NCBI GenBank assembly: GCA_018608735.1
Contig: JABAYZ010000296.1
Location: 1 to 7,056 of the forward strand
Reading direction: 5' to 3'
DNA: 7,056 nucleotides
Source of the DNA: Flavobacteriaceae bacterium
GTDB lineage: Bacteria; Bacteroidota; Bacteroidia; Flavobacteriales; Flavobacteriaceae
Shown: positions 1 to 5,938 of the stretch, piece after piece
Layout: each line of letters opens with the position of its first letter
Numbering within the stretch: position 1 is the first letter of the stretch
Translations under genes and position numbers: made by a program
Notes under the pieces: model-generated
What the model was told of the DNA's origin: nothing
Database searches by the model: none
The model's input: only the letters and a program-made list of their open reading frames with translations

Positions 1-1
1 T

Positions 2-574
2 CTACTTCATGGCTTTAGACAGCGTATCGCAAAACGTCAGCCAATTAGTGCCCCTACTGATATCAGTAGATATTTTGTTAATAGCCATGAAGCAGGACGT
101 TTATGTCTATTGTCTTGTTTTCTAGGTGATCATAAAAATATCTTTTTTCCGAACATTGCATCAAACCTTAGTTTGATTTCATTCTCAAAGATAGCGAAAA
201 ATTTTGTGACGAATGCTGGCCTGAATTACTACCTGTGCGACTCAGAAGAAGAAGCTCGTCAAAAATCCACTGAATTTTATCAGAAGAATACGGTTCCTCT
301 ATATTTATTCAAAACTGATACTACGGGTGAAAAACCTTTCGAAGAATTTGTTCAACAAAGCGATGTGATCGATATTGAAAAATATAAAGAAATTGGCATA
401 GTACTTTCTGACAGTAATGCCGGCGGCTACCAATTCAGCGAATTTCTTGAAGATATACAAAAAGTATATAAAAATAAACATTTCGATAAATCTTATTTAT
501 CAGAAATTTTTGAGAAACATGTTGTTGGTTTTAAGCATCATGAAAAAAATAAATATCTAGATGAAAAAATGTAA
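2..574 (+). CDS. Nucleotide-sugar 4,6-dehydratase (Polysacc_synt_2 type), C-terminal part, 5' end outside window
   Basis: The frame is open from base 2, so only the last 190 codons are present. A TTG at 110 could pass for a start, but the 36 codons before it are clearly coding: they read KRQPISAP, DISRYFV and EAGRLCLLSC, continuing without a break into LGDHKNIFFPN. This run, with the later DTTGEKPFEEF and 'YLCDSEEEAR' segments, is the C-terminal pattern I associate with UDP-GlcNAc 4,6-dehydratase-like SDR proteins of polysaccharide loci. The Rossmann and catalytic parts lie upstream, so substrate and stereochemistry cannot be read here. The family is cytoplasmic and converts a UDP-HexNAc to its 4-keto-6-deoxy form, the first step to amino-deoxy sugars such as QuiNAc or bacillosamine. 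The stop overlaps the next gene by 14 nt, which fits translational coupling to the transferase likely to use its product line. The family call is fairly secure; the exact activity is inferred. Confidence 0.72.
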   Translation, partial: LLHGFRQRIAKRQPISAPTDISRYFVNSHEAGRLCLLSCFLGDHKNIFFPNIASNLSLISFSKIAKNFVTNAGLNYYLCDSEEEARQKSTEFYQKNTVPLYLFKTDTTGEKPFEEFVQQSDVIDIEKYKEIGIVLSDSNAGGYQFSEFLEDIQKVYKNKHFDKSYLSEIFEKHVVGFKHHEKNKYLDEKM

Positions 575-1244
575 AATGCAACGTCTTATGGATATTCTAC
601 TGAGCGGTTTCGCCATAATAATCTTTTCGCCACTATTAATTGCAATAATCATCATTTTAAAATTTACTGGCGAGGGAGAAGTTTTCTATAAACAAATACG
701 CATAGGCCGAAATTTAAGAGAATTCAGCGTGCTAAAATTTGCAACGATGTTAAGAAATAGCCCAAATATTGGACCAGGCACTATTACTTTAAAAAATGAT
801 CCTCGGATACTGCCCGTAGGTAAATTTTTGCGAAAAACAAAGTTAAATGAAATACCGCAATTAATTAATGTACTTATCGGCGACATGAGCCTGATAGGAC
901 CTCGACCACAAACGAGCCGCTGCTTTTATGCATTCGATACACAAACGCAGCAGATGATTGCAACCGTACGGCCAGGACTGTCAGGGATAGGCTCTATAGT
1001 ATTCCGTGATGAGGAATTGATGTTAGGTAATGTCGATAATAGTTTGCAGTTTTATGATGGTACTATAGCGCCTTATAAAGGTAGCTTGGAACGTTGGTAT
1101 GTTCAGAATAAAAATTTTAAGGTTTACTTACTTTTAATATTTTTTACTGTTGAGTGTGTTATTACATCGCGTTCACATCTTCTTTGGAGGTTATTTCCGG
1201 ACTTACCAACGCCCCCTAAGGAGTTGAGCAGATACCTAAGTTAA
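561..1244 (+). CDS. PglC-like monotopic phosphoglycosyl transferase (bacterial sugar transferase family)
   Basis: This enzyme should move a phospho-sugar from a UDP-sugar to undecaprenyl phosphate at the inner membrane, starting repeat-unit synthesis. At 227 residues it has the size of the small PglC-type core, without the WbaP-type N-terminal membrane domain. Visible are the N-terminal RLMD motif (8-11), a hydrophobic helix broken by Ser23-Pro24 as expected of a re-entrant membrane helix, QIRIGR (45-50) and VLKFATM (57-63, usually KFRTM). They are followed by DPRILPVGKFLRKT (80-93), the GDMSLIGPRP signature (107-116) and RPGLSGIGS (137-145). The family's catalytic Asp-Glu pair, usually LDE-PQL, reads Asn96-Glu97 here (codons AAT GAA). 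A second start at 576 (Met6) lies one base after the upstream stop; neither start has a strong Shine-Dalgarno sequence, so coupling to the upstream gene is likely. The preceding 4,6-dehydratase suggests an amino-deoxy sugar donor, but specificity is not proven. Confidence 0.9.
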   Translation: MKKCKMQRLMDILLSGFAIIIFSPLLIAIIIILKFTGEGEVFYKQIRIGRNLREFSVLKFATMLRNSPNIGPGTITLKNDPRILPVGKFLRKTKLNEIPQLINVLIGDMSLIGPRPQTSRCFYAFDTQTQQMIATVRPGLSGIGSIVFRDEELMLGNVDNSLQFYDGTIAPYKGSLERWYVQNKNFKVYLLLIFFTVECVITSRSHLLWRLFPDLPTPPKELSRYLS

Positions 1245-1246
1245 TT

Positions 1247-1254
1247 GGAAGGTG
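1247..1254 (+). promoter_or_regulatory. Ribosome binding site that sets the galE start
   Basis: GGAAGGTG sits 2-9 nt before the ATG at 1257 and is the best Shine-Dalgarno match here. An in-frame TTG at 1245 would add four residues, but this site would then lie inside the coding region. The N-terminus from 1257 (MRILVTGG) matches the usual GalE start directly before the NAD-binding loop. Confidence 0.6.
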
Positions 1255-1256
1255 AT

Positions 1257-2255
1257 ATGAGAATATTAGTAACAGGAGGCCTTGGTTATATAGGCAGTTA
1301 TATTGTTTATAAATGCGTGAGTTTTGGTTTAGAATGTGTTATTGTTGATGATCTTTCAACAGGAAAATTAGAGCAACATCAGACATTAGAAAATATTACA
1401 GGTAAAGCGATACCATTATTTATATGCGACTTAGGAGATCGGGAAAAGTTAAGCGAAGTATTTTCGTCGGTCACGATTAATACTGTTATACATTGTGCTG
1501 GCAAGAAATGTGTTAGTGAAAGCCAAATAAAACCACTGCATTACTATGACCAAAATGTTGCAAAGGGTATAACACTTTTGCATGTTATGGAATGTTTTAA
1601 CGTTTATTCTTTGATCTTTAGTTCATCTGCTTCTGTTTATTCAAAAGACAACGTACAGCCAGTAACAGAAATTTCTCTAACAACTGGTACAACTCACCCC
1701 TATGCTCAAACAAAGTTAATGTTTGAAAATATCTGTGAAGCATTGTCTCGTAGTAATGCTAGATGGAAAATCGGTATTTTAAGATATTTTAATCCTGTTG
1801 GAGCCCATCCAGAAGGAATATTAGGTGATCGTTCATGGCGTAATACTGCTTCACTTTTTAATAACATTGTAAGAGTTATCATGGACACCGATAAACAGAT
1901 TGAGGTTTATGGTGCAAATTATAATACAAGAGACGGGAGTGGAATAAGAGATTTTGTCCATATAGATGATTTAGCAACTGCACACGTTAATTTATTGCTT
2001 AAGATGTCTCAACTAAAAGGTGTTGATGTTTGGAACATTGGAACCGGATCTGGCACTACAGTGCTTGAATTCATTGAATGCTGTGAGCAAATTGTTGGCT
2101 TTGGCATAGCGAAATCAATTCAAAATCGGCGAGAAGGCGATTTAGATATTTCTTACTGTAGCATAGAAAAGGCTGCAAATTATCTTAATTATCAATCACA
2201 TTATAAATTGACTGAAATGATTTCCCATGGGTTGAAATTTCACAACCTAATTTAG
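1257..2255 (+). CDS. galE: UDP-sugar 4-epimerase, GalE family, divergent
   Basis: A cytoplasmic extended SDR of 332 residues (E. coli GalE has 338) that should interconvert UDP-glucose and UDP-galactose and/or the N-acetyl forms, using bound NAD. The dinucleotide loop TGGLGYIG is at 6-13, and the active-site Ser, Tyr and Lys fall at 124, 149 and 153, the same numbers as in E. coli GalE (SSSASVY and PYAQTK). RYFNPVGAHPEG (177-188), DGSGIRDFVHIDDLA (226-240) and RREGDL (291-296) are also typical. Two places differ. The residue aligned with E. coli Tyr299, which gates access for N-acetyl substrates, is Ser299. The substrate loop usually read as P-N-N-L-M is T-A-S-L-F around 197-201. The start follows the transferase stop by 12 nt. 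The small gatekeeper suggests UDP-GlcNAc/GalNAc use, which is inference; family membership is secure. Confidence 0.9.
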   Translation: MRILVTGGLGYIGSYIVYKCVSFGLECVIVDDLSTGKLEQHQTLENITGKAIPLFICDLGDREKLSEVFSSVTINTVIHCAGKKCVSESQIKPLHYYDQNVAKGITLLHVMECFNVYSLIFSSSASVYSKDNVQPVTEISLTTGTTHPYAQTKLMFENICEALSRSNARWKIGILRYFNPVGAHPEGILGDRSWRNTASLFNNIVRVIMDTDKQIEVYGANYNTRDGSGIRDFVHIDDLATAHVNLLLKMSQLKGVDVWNIGTGSGTTVLEFIECCEQIVGFGIAKSIQNRREGDLDISYCSIEKAANYLNYQSHYKLTEMISHGLKFHNLI

Positions 2256-2272
2256 TAAAAAGGAAAATAATT

Positions 2273-3148
2273 TTGGAACGAAAAGGTATTATATTAGCTG
2301 GTGGTCGCGGGACTAGATTATATCCAGTGACTGAGGCAGTATCTAAGCAGTTAATTCCTGTTTTTGACAAGCCAATGATTTATTACCCTTTATCAGTACT
2401 ATTTTTGTCTGGAATTAGGGAAATAGCTGTAATCTCGACACCACAGCATATACCAATTTTCAAAGAGTTGTTAGGTGACGGCTCTAGATTTGGGGCGCAC
2501 TTTGAATATATCGTCCAGCCATCCCCTGATGGGCTTGCTCAGGCCTACATTCTAGCTGAACAATTTTTAAATGGTGCAGCGTCGGCACTTATATTAGGCG
2601 ATAATATATTTTTTGGCCATCAGTTGCCTAAAATGTTAATTAATGCGAATAGTGAAGAAGCTCGATGCACAGTATTTTGTTCACAAGTTTCTGATCCAGA
2701 AAGATTTGGTATAATTGAGATTGGACAGGGCAATCAGATAATTTCAATTGAAGAAAAACCGAAACTACCAAAATCAAATTTTGCAATTACAGGCTTATAC
2801 TTTTTGGATCATAATGCTGTTGAGATTTCAAAATCAGTTGAACCTTCATTGCGAGGCGAATATGAGATAACCAATGTTTTACAACATTATGTTGCAGAAA
2901 AGAAATTGGATGCAAATTTACTGAAACGTGGATTTGCATGGTTTGATACGGGTACTCATAGTAGTTTATTGAGAGCATCAAATTTTATAGAGACCATGCA
3001 AACACAACAAGGATTAATGGTCGCCTGTCTAGAGGAGATCGCATTCAACAATGGTTGGGTAACCACTGATGCTCTCCATATGGCAGCGAAAAAGTATTCG
3101 AAGAGTAACTATGGCGTATATCTTGAAAGTTTATTAAGTGCAGTTTGA
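2273..3148 (+). CDS. rmlA: Glucose-1-phosphate thymidylyltransferase RmlA
   Basis: Joins glucose-1-phosphate and dTTP into dTDP-glucose and pyrophosphate, the entry step to dTDP-deoxysugars, in the cytoplasm. The 291-residue length matches the short enterobacterial RmlA/RffH form. Features in order: GIILAGGRGTRLYPVT (5-20, nucleotide and pyrophosphate loop), SKQLIPVFDKPMIYYPL (24-40), VQPSPDGLAQA (81-91), LGDNIFFGH (108-116, with Asp110), IEEKP (159-163), RGEYEIT (194-200) and FDTGTH (224-229). The start is TTG, supported by AAGGA at 2260-2264 with an 8-nt spacer and by the usual very short N-terminus before the loop; no in-frame ATG fits. It starts 17 nt after galE and is in operon. The expected partner rmlB is not in the window, so its dTDP-glucose must be processed by an enzyme encoded elsewhere. 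The sequence ends NYGVYLESLLSAV, a normal RmlA C-terminus, immediately followed by a pseudogene in the same frame. Confidence 0.96.
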   Translation: MERKGIILAGGRGTRLYPVTEAVSKQLIPVFDKPMIYYPLSVLFLSGIREIAVISTPQHIPIFKELLGDGSRFGAHFEYIVQPSPDGLAQAYILAEQFLNGAASALILGDNIFFGHQLPKMLINANSEEARCTVFCSQVSDPERFGIIEIGQGNQIISIEEKPKLPKSNFAITGLYFLDHNAVEISKSVEPSLRGEYEITNVLQHYVAEKKLDANLLKRGFAWFDTGTHSSLLRASNFIETMQTQQGLMVACLEEIAFNNGWVTTDALHMAAKKYSKSNYGVYLESLLSAV

Positions 3149-3491
3149 TGCAGTCGAGGGGAAACTAAATTTGGCCCAAATTTTGAATAGACAAATTTAA
3201 TGCTCAATGTACTAAATGAAAACTATTTGGTGGATCATATTTTGGAATCGTTATTTACGGCAGAAATTGGCAGAAAACTCGAAGCAGAACCATCACAGCA
3301 GATTATTCAGGTTTTAGGCCAAAATTATTTATAAACGATGAATTGATAAATGACTTTAATTTTATAAAAGAAAAATCGATCAAGATTGTTGCACAATACA
3401 TTGCTTGGGTTTAAAGAGTCCAGGTTTAACGACGTGTTTATCATTAGCTAAACATATACATTCATTAGACGGAGAAAATGATGGAATTTAA
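3149..3491 (+). pseudogene. Remnant of an LhgO-like FAD-dependent oxidoreductase, C-terminal end only
   Basis: The 330-bp space between rmlA and rmlC is not empty. Translating it in pieces gives a collinear match to the C-terminus of L-2-hydroxyglutarate-oxidase-like FAD (DAO) proteins. Frame 2 reads GETKFGPNFE, then a TAG (3188-3190) where the family has Trp, then LNENYLVDHILESLF. Frame 3 (3246-3290) reads RYLRQKLAENS. Frame 1 (3292-3405) reads ADYSGFRPKLF and INDFNFI, where the family has DYAGIRPKL and DF. Frame 3 again (from 3405) reads LGLKSPGLTTCLSLAKHI, the family's GIESPGLT end. So there is one nonsense codon and at least three frameshifts (near 3250, 3290 and 3403). About 105 of an expected 370-400 residues remain; the FAD-binding N-terminus is absent. 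The last frame stops at 3489-3491, overlapping rmlC, as a working operon gene would have. Family recognition is by memory of motifs and needs a profile search. Confidence 0.72.
3471..3474 (+). promoter_or_regulatory. Shine-Dalgarno sequence choosing the rmlC start
   Basis: GGAG is followed by two consecutive ATG codons at 3478 and 3481. The spacer is 3 nt to the first and 6 nt to the second, so 3481 is the better start. The site lies within the reading frame of the decayed oxidoreductase, implying that it evolved inside the upstream gene's 3' end. Confidence 0.5.
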
Positions 3492-4050
3492 GACTACGTC
3501 ACTTGAAGGAATTCTAATTTTAAGTCTAGAAAAGCATGGGGATCACAGAGGTTTCTTTTCTGAAACTTACAATGCATTTGAATTAAAGAAAGTAGGTATG
3601 AATATTTCATTTGTGCAGGATAATCAGTCGCTATCTGAAAAAGCTGGGACGCTAAGGGGATTGCACTATCAAGCACCTCCATTTGCACAAGATAAGCTCA
3701 TAAGGGTCACAAGGGGTTCAATAATGGATATTGCGGTTGATATTCGCAAAGGCTCACCAACTTTTGGTAATTACATTGCAGAGATAATAAGTGCTGAAAA
3801 ATGGAATCAAATACTGGTACCTAAAGGTTTCGCACATGGGTTTGTGACTCTCGAAGACAGTACTGAGGTAATTTATAAGGTTTCGGATTATTATGCACCA
3901 GACTTTGATTTTGGGATAAAATGGAACGACCCTGATTTAGCTATTGACTGGGGAGTCGATGAAGCCAGCGTAGTGATTTCCAAAAAAGATCAAAATCAAC
4001 CCTTATTTAATGAAATTAGCACTCCTTTTACTTATGAGGTGAAACAGTGA
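3481..4050 (+). CDS. rmlC: dTDP-4-dehydrorhamnose 3,5-epimerase RmlC family
   Basis: A cupin enzyme that epimerises C3 and C5 of dTDP-4-keto-6-deoxy-D-glucose, giving the L-sugar configuration. The 189 residues match the usual 180-190. Motifs: HGDHRGFFSETYN (19-31), TLRGLHYQ (57-64) with the catalytic His62, DKLIRVTRG (71-79), VPKGFAHGF (113-121), VIYKVSDYYAPD (130-141) with the Tyr pair containing the general acid, WNDPDLAIDW (148-157), and KKDQNQPL (168-175) with Asp170 of the His-Asp dyad. The catalytic set looks intact, so the enzyme is probably active as a true 3,5-epimerase. An alternative ATG at 3478 adds one Met. It overlaps the next gene by four bases (GTGA). With rmlA upstream and two SDR genes downstream it belongs to a dTDP-deoxysugar pathway, either rhamnose itself or a related 6-deoxy-L-hexose; the final sugar cannot be told from this gene. 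Confidence 0.93.
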   Translation: MEFKTTSLEGILILSLEKHGDHRGFFSETYNAFELKKVGMNISFVQDNQSLSEKAGTLRGLHYQAPPFAQDKLIRVTRGSIMDIAVDIRKGSPTFGNYIAEIISAEKWNQILVPKGFAHGFVTLEDSTEVIYKVSDYYAPDFDFGIKWNDPDLAIDWGVDEASVVISKKDQNQPLFNEISTPFTYEVKQ

Positions 4051-5069
4051 ATAATATTATGGTAACTGGCGCTGGTGGATATATTGGCACAACGTTAATT
4101 CCTAAGCTGTTAGAAAAGGGCTTCAACGTTACTGCTGTTGATAGGTATTTCTTTGGTGAAGAGCTGTTGCCGCCTCACCCTAATCTTGCAATAGTGCGAG
4201 ATGATACGCGCCGGTTGCCACAAAACATTTTTGAAGGTGTTGATGCTGTTATAGATTTAGTCGCGATCTCTAATGATCCATCAGGTGAGTTATTCGGGGA
4301 TGTAACATACGAGATCAATCGAGACTCTAGAATTAGAACGGCACACTTAGCTAAAGCTAACGGTGTGCAACGTTACATATTACCGTCGTCATGCTCGATC
4401 TATGGTTTTTTGGAGGACAGCGTCATTGCAGATGAAAATAGTCCAACGAACCCTCTTACGACATACGCTAAAGCTAATTTACAAGCTGAACAAGGGGTCC
4501 TCCCGTTAGCTAGCGAGGAGTTTGTAGTTGTGGTCCTACGACAGTCTACTGTTTATGGCTATAGTCCTCGTATGCGTTTTGATTTAGCCATTAATGGAAT
4601 GACGCATGGAGCTTGGTTTACGCGTAAACTTCCCCTGATGCGGGATGGAAACCAATGGCGTCCTATGGTTCATGTGAGCGACACTGCAGACGCGCAACTC
4701 CTCATGCTAACAGCGGATCCAAATTTAATAAACGGCGAAATTTTCAATGTTGGTTCAAAAGAAAATAACTATCGACTGAAAGATCTTGCAGAAAAAGTTG
4801 CAAGTGTAGTTGGTAAAGACGTGGTTCAGGAGTGGTATGGCGATCCAGATCATCGTAGCTATAGGGTTAACTTTGATAAGATTGAAAAATTAGGTTTCAA
4901 CGCAAAGTTTACTGCGGAAAACGGCGCTCAAGAAATATTACAAAGACTTGAAGATGGTACGCTTCAAATGCATGATAAAACCATTACACTGAATTGGTAT
5001 AAGAACTTAGTTGAGTGGCAAAAGATAATTCAAAAAACAGAAATGTATGACGGAATGCTAAACATATGA
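4047..5069 (+). CDS. Extended SDR nucleotide-sugar epimerase/dehydratase, specificity unknown
   Basis: A 340-residue NAD(P)-dependent sugar-nucleotide enzyme of the epimerase/dehydratase family. The Rossmann loop TGAGGYIG is at 7-14, followed by an Asp (VDRY, 31-34) that usually favours NAD. LVAISNDPSGELFG (71-84), TYEINRDS (87-94), LPSSCSIYG (112-120) and GNQWRPMVHVSDTADA (201-216) are strong SDR features, and DPDHRSYRVNFDKI (266-279) ends the substrate domain. At the active site Tyr140 is present, but the sequence is YAKAN: position 144, which should be the Lys of YxxxK, is Asn, with a Lys at 142. The start is GTG overlapping the rmlC stop, with GAGGTG at 4036-4041 five bases upstream; no nearby ATG fits. 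Lying between rmlC and an RmlD-type gene, it probably acts on a dTDP-4-keto-6-deoxysugar as reductase or epimerase. I do not recognise the exact member and give no symbol. Confidence 0.85.
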   Translation: MNNIMVTGAGGYIGTTLIPKLLEKGFNVTAVDRYFFGEELLPPHPNLAIVRDDTRRLPQNIFEGVDAVIDLVAISNDPSGELFGDVTYEINRDSRIRTAHLAKANGVQRYILPSSCSIYGFLEDSVIADENSPTNPLTTYAKANLQAEQGVLPLASEEFVVVVLRQSTVYGYSPRMRFDLAINGMTHGAWFTRKLPLMRDGNQWRPMVHVSDTADAQLLMLTADPNLINGEIFNVGSKENNYRLKDLAEKVASVVGKDVVQEWYGDPDHRSYRVNFDKIEKLGFNAKFTAENGAQEILQRLEDGTLQMHDKTITLNWYKNLVEWQKIIQKTEMYDGMLNI

Positions 5070-5938
5070 AAATTCTATTGCTTGGTAAAAATGGGCAGTT
5101 AGGCTCGGATATTTTCGATTTCTTACAGTACAATGAATTTTGTTTGGAAAATCTTGGTTTCACGCGTGATGAATTAGATGTGACCGACTTTGCAAAATTA
5201 GAACATTGTCTATCTGCATTAGATTTCGATATCTTAATTAATTGTACAAGTGTTCACAAAACTGATGATATTGAAGAAAATACAGACGCAGCCTTTTCTG
5301 TGAATGCAAAAGCAGTGAAGATAATGTCTGAAATTTCTAATTCTAAGAATGCAAAGTTCTACCATGTAAGTACCGATTACGTTTTTGGTGGGGATAGGTA
5401 CAATGAACCCATACCTGAAAATATGGCATGTGCTCCTGTAAATATTTATGGTGCAAGCAAGGCTTTAGGGGAGCAGTTTGCTAGAATGTTCAATCAACGA
5501 ACATATATTTTCAGGGTTGCTTCATTATTTGGTGTCAGTGGCTCTAGTGGAAAAGGTGGTAACTTTATCGAAACAATAATCCAATTATTTAATCATCGCG
5601 AAACTATATCAGTTGTATCTGATCAGGTAATGAGTCCAACTTTCACTGAAGATGTAGCGGCCATAATTTGCAAAAGTATTGAATCAAATGTATCATCTGG
5701 GATATATCATGCGGTGAACAGTGGTAGTTGTAGTTGGTTTGAGCTAGCACTTTACGTTTCAGAGAAGTTACAATGCAAATGTAAGGTTCTACCTTGTAGT
5801 GCTGTTGAATTTGGCTCGTTGGCTATTCGGCCAGCTTATAGTGTCTTGGACAATGCAAAGATAAGTGCTGCGGTTGGAAATATTCCAAGCTGGAAAAACG
5901 CGGTGGATAGATATTTGATTGCAAAAGGCCATATATAG
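5066..5938 (+). CDS. RmlD-type dTDP-4-keto-6-deoxysugar reductase
   Basis: A 290-residue member of the RmlD (RmlD_sub_bind) branch of the SDR family, which reduces the C4 keto group of dTDP-4-keto-L-rhamnose or similar sugars with NAD(P)H. The N-terminal LLGKNGQLG (5-13) has the GxxGQLG loop typical of RmlD. DVTD (38-41), HVSTDYVFGG (100-109) with Ser102 and Thr103, NIYGASKALGEQ (126-137) with Tyr128 and Lys132, and RPAYSVLDNAKI (255-266) near the C-terminus follow in RmlD order. The catalytic triad is complete. The second-strand segment reads CTSVHKTDDIEEN instead of the common NCAAYT-V-KAE, so it may not be the housekeeping RmlD and may make a different 6-deoxysugar; hence no symbol. Its ATG overlaps the upstream stop in ATGA, with only a weak GGA upstream, suggesting translational coupling. 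It is the last gene of the operon; no Rho-independent terminator follows. Confidence 0.88.
   Translation: MKILLLGKNGQLGSDIFDFLQYNEFCLENLGFTRDELDVTDFAKLEHCLSALDFDILINCTSVHKTDDIEENTDAAFSVNAKAVKIMSEISNSKNAKFYHVSTDYVFGGDRYNEPIPENMACAPVNIYGASKALGEQFARMFNQRTYIFRVASLFGVSGSSGKGGNFIETIIQLFNHRETISVVSDQVMSPTFTEDVAAIICKSIESNVSSGIYHAVNSGSCSWFELALYVSEKLQCKCKVLPCSAVEFGSLAIRPAYSVLDNAKISAAVGNIPSWKNAVDRYLIAKGHI

Noticed and set aside
110..574. Start of the first gene at the TTG at 110.
   Set aside because: The frame is open to the left edge and the preceding 36 codons match the same protein family, so the true start lies outside the window.
1706..1888. Minus-strand open frames inside galE and other operon genes.
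   Set aside because: They lie opposite strongly conserved coding sequence, show no recognisable motifs, and are shadows of the real genes.
3167..3183. Near-perfect palindrome AAATTTGG-C-CCAAATTT just after rmlA, resembling an operator or weak terminator.
   Set aside because: It falls within codons for K-F-G-P-N-F of the oxidoreductase remnant, so its symmetry is explained by coding; the stem is AT-rich and lacks a proper T-tract.
3200..3334. A 44-codon ATG reading frame between rmlA and rmlC that could be a small gene.
   Set aside because: It has no Shine-Dalgarno sequence, and its residues continue collinearly from the upstream frame as part of the oxidoreductase remnant; the 3' half of the frame is out of phase with the true remnant.
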